A DNA stretch of 64,000 bases from CAVQUE01 sp046290435 (GTDB lineage: Bacteria > Actinomycetota > Acidimicrobiia > Acidimicrobiales > UBA8592). The first letter of the stretch is position 1. Each line of letters starts with the position of its first letter. Where the stretch lies: contig JBKAGO010000042.1 of NCBI GenBank assembly GCA_046290435.1, positions 62,001-126,000 on the forward strand, read 5' to 3'. The notes under the pieces were generated by a model that saw only the letters and a list, made by a program, of their open reading frames with translations, made no database searches and had not been told where the DNA came from. Below are positions 60,392-64,000 of the stretch, piece by piece. Position numbers and translations under genes: made by a program.

Positions 60392-61900
60392 TCAGCCGGT
60401 GAACTGCTGGGACACCCGGTTCTCGTCCAGGGCGGCCTCCTCGGACCACTGGGTGGTGATCTCGGCACGGTAGGACGGGTCGCAGTCGAAGGTGCCGGGC
60501 TCGGTGGGCCACACCCGCTGATACTCGGTTCCGACCAGTTGCATCACGATCCCGCAGTCGGGTGTCTCGTTGGCGCCCGGATTGGTCGGCACGTGGAGGC
60601 CGTGGCCGGTCCATTCGGTGAACGTGGATGCTGTGTCGATCACACAGGCACGGGTCAGCTCCGACCCGCACTCGCTGGCGGCCGTCGCCCACATCAGGAA
60701 CGCCGAGACCGTCTGCACGGCCACTGCCGAGATGCCCTCGCCCGCGTCTTCCATCATCGTCATGTAGTCGTCGGTGGCGGCGTTGGCCTCACGCTCCTCG
60801 AAGGGCACGATGGCCAGGCGCATGTACGTGCCGTCGAGGACGCCGTCCGCGTTTGCCTGGGCGCAGGCGCTGTCGTAGAAGTTGGCGTCGGTCTGCCAGA
60901 TGGCTTCGTAGTCGTTGACCGCCGCCGCCGAACGCAGCTGCTGGAAGTTGGGAAGGCACGAGCCCGAGAAGTAGACGAACTCGGCCCCGGCGTCTTCGAG
61001 CTGGAGCACGAACGGGGTCCAGTCCTCCTCGCCGTTCACGTTGTATTCGAGGTCGGCGAGGAACTCGTAGCCGAGCGCGGGGTACGCCTCGACGACCTTG
61101 TCCTTGGTCTCGATGGTGGCGCTGAAGTTGCCGAACATCGTGGCCGAGCTCGTGATCGCGTCGGGATAGGTCTCGGCGAGGTAGGCCGCGATCGCCAAGG
61201 GCAGCTGGTCGGCGGGGTTGGGCAGCGGCTGGACCATGCCGGGACCGTGGGCTGCGGCGGCGCTGACCGTCCACGCCGGGACGTGGGCCAGCTCGCACTG
61301 GACCCGCGTCTCCTCGCCGAAGCCGTCGACGGCGAAGCCCTCGCCCACCAACATGAAGACGTTGTCGCAGGCGTCGAGCATCACGGTTGACACCTCGAAG
61401 AGCTTGGCGTCGTAGTCGATCAGTTCGATCTGGCGGCCGTTGATGCCACCCGCCTCGTTGCAGACGGCGACGATGGCCCGCGCCGCGGCCGTCATCTGCT
61501 CGTTGAGACCAGGCGAGGAGGCGAAGCCGCGGTCGTCGCCGGCCCCGATGGTGATCGTGGTGTCGGTGACGCCCTGATCGGTGGCGCCCGAGGCATCGCC
61601 CGGACCACACGGCAGCGGCAGGTCACCGAACATGGCTGCGTCGTCCACGGGCTCTTCGGCGCCGGCATCATCGGCGGGCTCTTCGGCGCCGGCATCATCG
61701 GCGGGCTCTTCGGCGCCGTCGTCGGTGGCTGCGCCGTCGTCAGCGGCTCCGTCGTCGTCGGCGGGCGTCTCCGCCGCGCCGTCGTCTGCGGGAGGATCGT
61801 CGGTGGTCGCACTCTCGCGATCGCTGCCGCCACAGGCGGCGGCGATCATCGCGAACGCCAAGAACACGGCCACGAACGCACTGAAGGATCGACGATGCAT
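60392..61900 (-). CDS. Substrate-binding lipoprotein of the Liv-type ABC transporter (copy 1)
   Basis: The 502-aa type I periplasmic binding protein has a signal peptide with lipobox IAAAC (Cys23). An acidic Asp/Ala/Glu linker with 9-residue repeats (GAEEPADDA) follows. The ligand domain starts TDTTITIGAGDDRGF. Two-lobe features include NEAGGINGRQIELIDYDAK and FVYFSGSCLPNFQQLRSAAAVNDYEAIW. The nearest relative is the next gene, copy 2. The substrate is not certain; HAAT-type transporters carry amino acids, amides, urea or aromatic acids. Confidence 0.9.
   Translation of the reverse strand: MHRRSFSAFVAVFLAFAMIAAACGGSDRESATTDDPPADDGAAETPADDDGAADDGAATDDGAEEPADDAGAEEPADDAGAEEPVDDAAMFGDLPLPCGPGDASGATDQGVTDTTITIGAGDDRGFASSPGLNEQMTAAARAIVAVCNEAGGINGRQIELIDYDAKLFEVSTVMLDACDNVFMLVGEGFAVDGFGEETRVQCELAHVPAWTVSAAAAHGPGMVQPLPNPADQLPLAIAAYLAETYPDAITSSATMFGNFSATIETKDKVVEAYPALGYEFLADLEYNVNGEEDWTPFVLQLEDAGAEFVYFSGSCLPNFQQLRSAAAVNDYEAIWQTDANFYDSACAQANADGVLDGTYMRLAIVPFEEREANAATDDYMTMMEDAGEGISAVAVQTVSAFLMWATAASECGSELTRACVIDTASTFTEWTGHGLHVPTNPGANETPDCGIVMQLVGTEYQRVWPTEPGTFDCDPSYRAEITTQWSEEAALDENRVSQQFTG
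61649..61717 (-). repeat. 27-bp tandem repeat in the lipoprotein linker
   Basis: A 27-bp unit starting GGGCTCTTCGGCGCCGGCAT is present at 61649-61675 and 61676-61702, plus a 15-bp partial copy. It encodes EEPADDAGA repeats between the lipobox and the ligand domain. Confidence 0.85.
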
Positions 61901-61949
61901 GCAGTTCCCCCCTCGAAGAACGAACGGCCCCTCGGCCGACGGAACGCAA

Positions 61950-61968
61950 TCTAACACACCGTCAGTTT
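61950..61968 (-). promoter_or_regulatory. Operator-like element upstream of lipoprotein copy 1
   Basis: The 12 bases ACACACCGTCAG (61954-61965) are identical to the core of the inverted repeat at 47615-47633. Here the arms are imperfect (CTAAC versus CTGAC). A TAGATT -10-like box overlaps it on the minus strand. Confidence 0.5.
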
Positions 61969-62025
61969 CACGATGTGGCGCTCGACACAGTCGCAGCGAC
62001 GCCGCCGAGGCGCCATCACCGATGC

Positions 62026-63522
62026 TCATTCCGTGAACTGCCGCGACACGCGATTCTCGTCGAGCGCCGCCTCCTCGGACCACTGGGTGGTGATCGGTGT
62101 GCGGTAGGCGGGATCGCAGTCGAAGGTGCCGGGCTCCGTCGGCCACACCCGCTCGTAGGTGGTCCCGACGAGCTTCATGACCATCGCACAGTCGGGGGTG
62201 TCGTTCGTCCCGGGGTCGGTCGGCACGTGGAGGCCGTGCCCGCTCCACTCGTCGATGGCCTCGGCGTTCGCGAGCACGCAGTCCGTCGTGAGCTCCGACC
62301 CGCAGTCGCGTGCGGCGGTGGCCCACAACAAGAAGGACGAGACGGTCTGGACGGCGACGGCCGAGATCCCCTCGCCGGCCTCTTCCATCATCGTCATGTA
62401 GTCATCGGTCGCAGGGTTGGCGTCACGCTCCTCGAACGGGACGATGGCCAGGCGGATGTAGGTGTCGTCCATGACCCCGTCGGTGTTGGCTGCAGCGCAG
62501 CCGCTCTCGTAGAAGTTGGCCTCGGTCTGCCAGATGGCCTCGAAGTCGTTGACCGCGCCCGCGCTGCGGATCTGCTGGTAGTTCGGCAGGCACGACCCGG
62601 TGAAGTACACGAACCTGGCGCCGGCGTCTGCGAGTTGGAGGATGAACGGCGTCCAGTCCTCCTCGCCGTTGGTGCTGTACTCGAGGTTGGCGACGAACTC
62701 GTATCCGAGCGTCGGGTAGCTCGCGAGCACCTTGTCCTTGGGTTCGATCGTGCCGCCGAAGTTGGCGAACACCGTGGCGGCCGAGGTGATGACCTCGGGA
62801 TGAACCTCGGCCAGGTATGCGGCGATACCCGTGGCCAGCTGGTCTGCGGGGTTGGGCAGCGGCTGGATCATGTTCGGGCCGTGCGCCGCGGCGGCGCTGG
62901 TGGTCCACGCAGGGATGTGCGCCAGCTCGCACTGCACCCGGGTCTCCTCGCCGAAGCCGTCGACCGCGAACCCCGAACCCACGAGCATGAAGACGTTCTC
63001 GCAGGCCTCGAGCATGACGTTGGAGACCTCGAAGGCCTTGGCGTCGTAGTCGATCAGCTCGATCTGGCGGCCGTTGATGCCGCCGGCCTCGTTGCACATC
63101 GCGACGATGGCCCGTGCCGCCGCTGTCATCTCCTGGTTGAGGCCGGGGGCGGCGGCGAAGCCCCGGTCGTCGCCGGCTCCGATGGTGATCGTGGTGTCGG
63201 TGACGCCCTGATCGGTGGCGCCGGAGGCATCGCCGGGGCCACAGGGCAGCGGTGCGTCACCGAAGACAGGGGCGTCGTCTGCGGATTCGGTCTCGGTGGC
63301 GTCGGTCTCGGCAGGCTCGTCGCCGTCGGATGCGGTCGAGGCGTCGCCCCCGACCGCTTCGCCCTCTGCGGCCGCTTCGCTGTCCTCGTCCTGCGCGTCG
63401 GCCTCGACGGCCGGCGCAGGGTCGGCCCCGGTCGCCTCGCGATCGCCGCCACCGCACGCGGTCGCGAGCAGGGCGCACACGCCCAACGCCCCCAACCATC
63501 CCATCGAACCCGGTCGACGCAT
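62026..63522 (-). CDS. Substrate-binding lipoprotein of the Liv-type ABC transporter (copy 2)
   Basis: The 498-aa protein is a close paralogue of copy 1; long stretches such as CGPGDASGATDQGVTDTTIT and TFDCDP differ little or not at all. The lipobox is LATAC (Cys23). Its acidic linker differs in sequence from that of copy 1 (AAEGEAVGGDASTAS and so on). Both genes share the leader CTCGA(G/A)GGGGGGAAC just before the ATG. It is the first gene of the operon, with a 125-bp gap to copy 1. Confidence 0.9.
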   Translation of the reverse strand: MRRPGSMGWLGALGVCALLATACGGGDREATGADPAPAVEADAQDEDSEAAAEGEAVGGDASTASDGDEPAETDATETESADDAPVFGDAPLPCGPGDASGATDQGVTDTTITIGAGDDRGFAAAPGLNQEMTAAARAIVAMCNEAGGINGRQIELIDYDAKAFEVSNVMLEACENVFMLVGSGFAVDGFGEETRVQCELAHIPAWTTSAAAAHGPNMIQPLPNPADQLATGIAAYLAEVHPEVITSAATVFANFGGTIEPKDKVLASYPTLGYEFVANLEYSTNGEEDWTPFILQLADAGARFVYFTGSCLPNYQQIRSAGAVNDFEAIWQTEANFYESGCAAANTDGVMDDTYIRLAIVPFEERDANPATDDYMTMMEEAGEGISAVAVQTVSSFLLWATAARDCGSELTTDCVLANAEAIDEWSGHGLHVPTDPGTNDTPDCAMVMKLVGTTYERVWPTEPGTFDCDPAYRTPITTQWSEEAALDENRVSRQFTE

Positions 63523-63543
63523 GTGGTTCCCCCCTCGAGAGCC

Positions 63544-63559
63544 CCGGCCACGAGGCCGG
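63544..63559 (-). promoter_or_regulatory. Leader hairpin upstream of lipoprotein copy 2
   Basis: CCGGCC-ACGA-GGCCGG is a perfect 6-bp stem with a 4-nt loop between a TAGGTT box (63566-63571, minus strand) and the ribosome site. It could modulate translation of the first operon gene. Confidence 0.35.
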
Positions 63560-63688
63560 ACCCGCAACCTAGCACCGCCGACCCGACGTGTGACCTCCGC
63601 CACAACATGCGCCCTGACCTGGCTCCTGATCCTCGACGACATGGTCGGCGATGCACCGCCCGGCCGACCCGTCTGGCACGCTGGTCCG

Positions 63689-64000
63689 ATGACCACCTGG
63701 GACGCGATCGTCGTCGGATCGGGACCGAACGGCCTGGCGGCGGCGCTCGAACTCGCCGAGGCGGGCCGATCGGTCCTGGTGCTCGAGGCCGCTGACCGCG
63801 TCGGGGGCGCGCTGCGCAGCGACGTCACCGCGTTCGGGGCCGTCCGCGACCTCGGGGCCGCGGTCGTGCCGTTCGCCGCAGGGTCGCCCTTCTTCGCCGA
63901 CTGGGCCGACGAGCTCGCCGACCACGGCGCGCACTTCATCCACCCCGAGGTGTGCTTCACCCATCCCATCGACGGCGGCCGCGCCGGCGCGGTCTGGCGG
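63689..64000 (+). CDS. FAD-dependent oxidoreductase (phytoene-desaturase-like), N-terminal part
   Basis: The 104 visible residues start MTTWDAIVVGSGPNGLAAAL, with the FAD dinucleotide motif GSGPNG at 10-15. LVLEAADRVGGALRSDV follows, the conserved ADP-ribose-binding Glu and GG motif of the amine oxidase/phytoene desaturase group. The gene runs off the right edge. The ATG at 63689 fits the family start. It is divergent from the ABC operon across 166 bp. Confidence 0.9.
   Translation, partial: MTTWDAIVVGSGPNGLAAALELAEAGRSVLVLEAADRVGGALRSDVTAFGAVRDLGAAVVPFAAGSPFFADWADELADHGAHFIHPEVCFTHPIDGGRAGAVWR

Noticed and set aside
61975..63795. 606-codon plus-strand frame opposite lipoprotein copy 2
   Set aside because: It mirrors the lipoprotein gene and runs through the promoter gap. 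The same kind of shadow appears opposite copy 1 because the copies are paralogous.
1..64000. tRNA, rRNA, CRISPR array, transposase or phage genes
   Set aside because: I looked in all gaps between genes and saw no tRNA cloverleaf, no regularly spaced repeats and no transposase motif. The holin-X name of the gene at 19682 does not indicate a prophage.

Overview
The window is high-GC DNA packed with genes on both strands. It has no rRNA, tRNA, CRISPR array, insertion sequence or phage block that I can recognise, and no gap between genes exceeds 300 bp. The gene content is actinobacterial: a full Pup-proteasome locus, pafB/pafC, helY next to tatC, a fused F420 gene fbiC, a Cdc48-like ATPase of the Cpa type, and very frequent GTG starts with 4-bp GTGA/ATGA overlaps. 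The double-length ThyX, DUF2510 protein and paired ADP-forming acyl-CoA synthetase genes suggest Acidimicrobiia, but that class assignment is inference.

Layout. 1-12.7 kb, mostly minus strand: a cut-off CLC chloride channel with a Cys-rich protein, the fbiC/LOG pair with an HxlR regulator, transketolase and transaldolase, a duplicated membrane protein (plus strand), a FIST sensor protein overlapping a small unknown gene, and a fatty acid desaturase. 12.8-21.4 kb, plus strand: the two subunit genes of an ADP-forming acyl-CoA synthetase, D-Ala-D-Ala carboxypeptidase, a membrane-fused spermidine-synthase-like protein, a Lon-N domain protein, three small envelope proteins and trmI. Three perfect hairpins then separate trmI from a convergent ferredoxin gene.

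22.0-37.8 kb is the core of the window: mpa-dop-pup-prcB-prcA-pafA-pafB-pafC-lepB, then (after a minus-strand degenerate GDPD and a zinc-ribbon gene) tatB-tatC-helY and a lipid-kinase-like protein. Mpa unfolds pupylated substrates for the PrcAB 20S core, PafA attaches Pup and Dop removes it. PafB/PafC are the DNA-damage transcription regulators. Pup ends in Gly-Gly-Glu, so it needs no deamidation before ligation. A Cdc48-like AAA+ protein at 50.6 kb is a candidate second proteasome partner.

37.8-49.5 kb: double ThyX, a LysM/transglycosylase protein, a run of small genes (acidic zinc protein, unknown, GNAT, NUDIX), a repeat-rich RNA-binding-like protein, thiD with a DUF2510 membrane protein, an acyl-CoA dehydrogenase-like flavoprotein and an orphan PEP-utilising phosphohistidine protein. 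49.7-64 kb: acyl-CoA thioesterase, the Cpa-like ATPase, a D-aminoacylase-type amidohydrolase with an SDR, and a branched-chain amino acid type ABC operon (two paralogous lipoproteins, a fused LivH-LivM permease, LivG, LivF, a small membrane protein). The window ends in the start of an FAD-dependent oxidoreductase. One perfect inverted repeat upstream of the acyl-CoA dehydrogenase shares a 12-bp core with the promoter region of an ABC lipoprotein gene, hinting at a common regulator.
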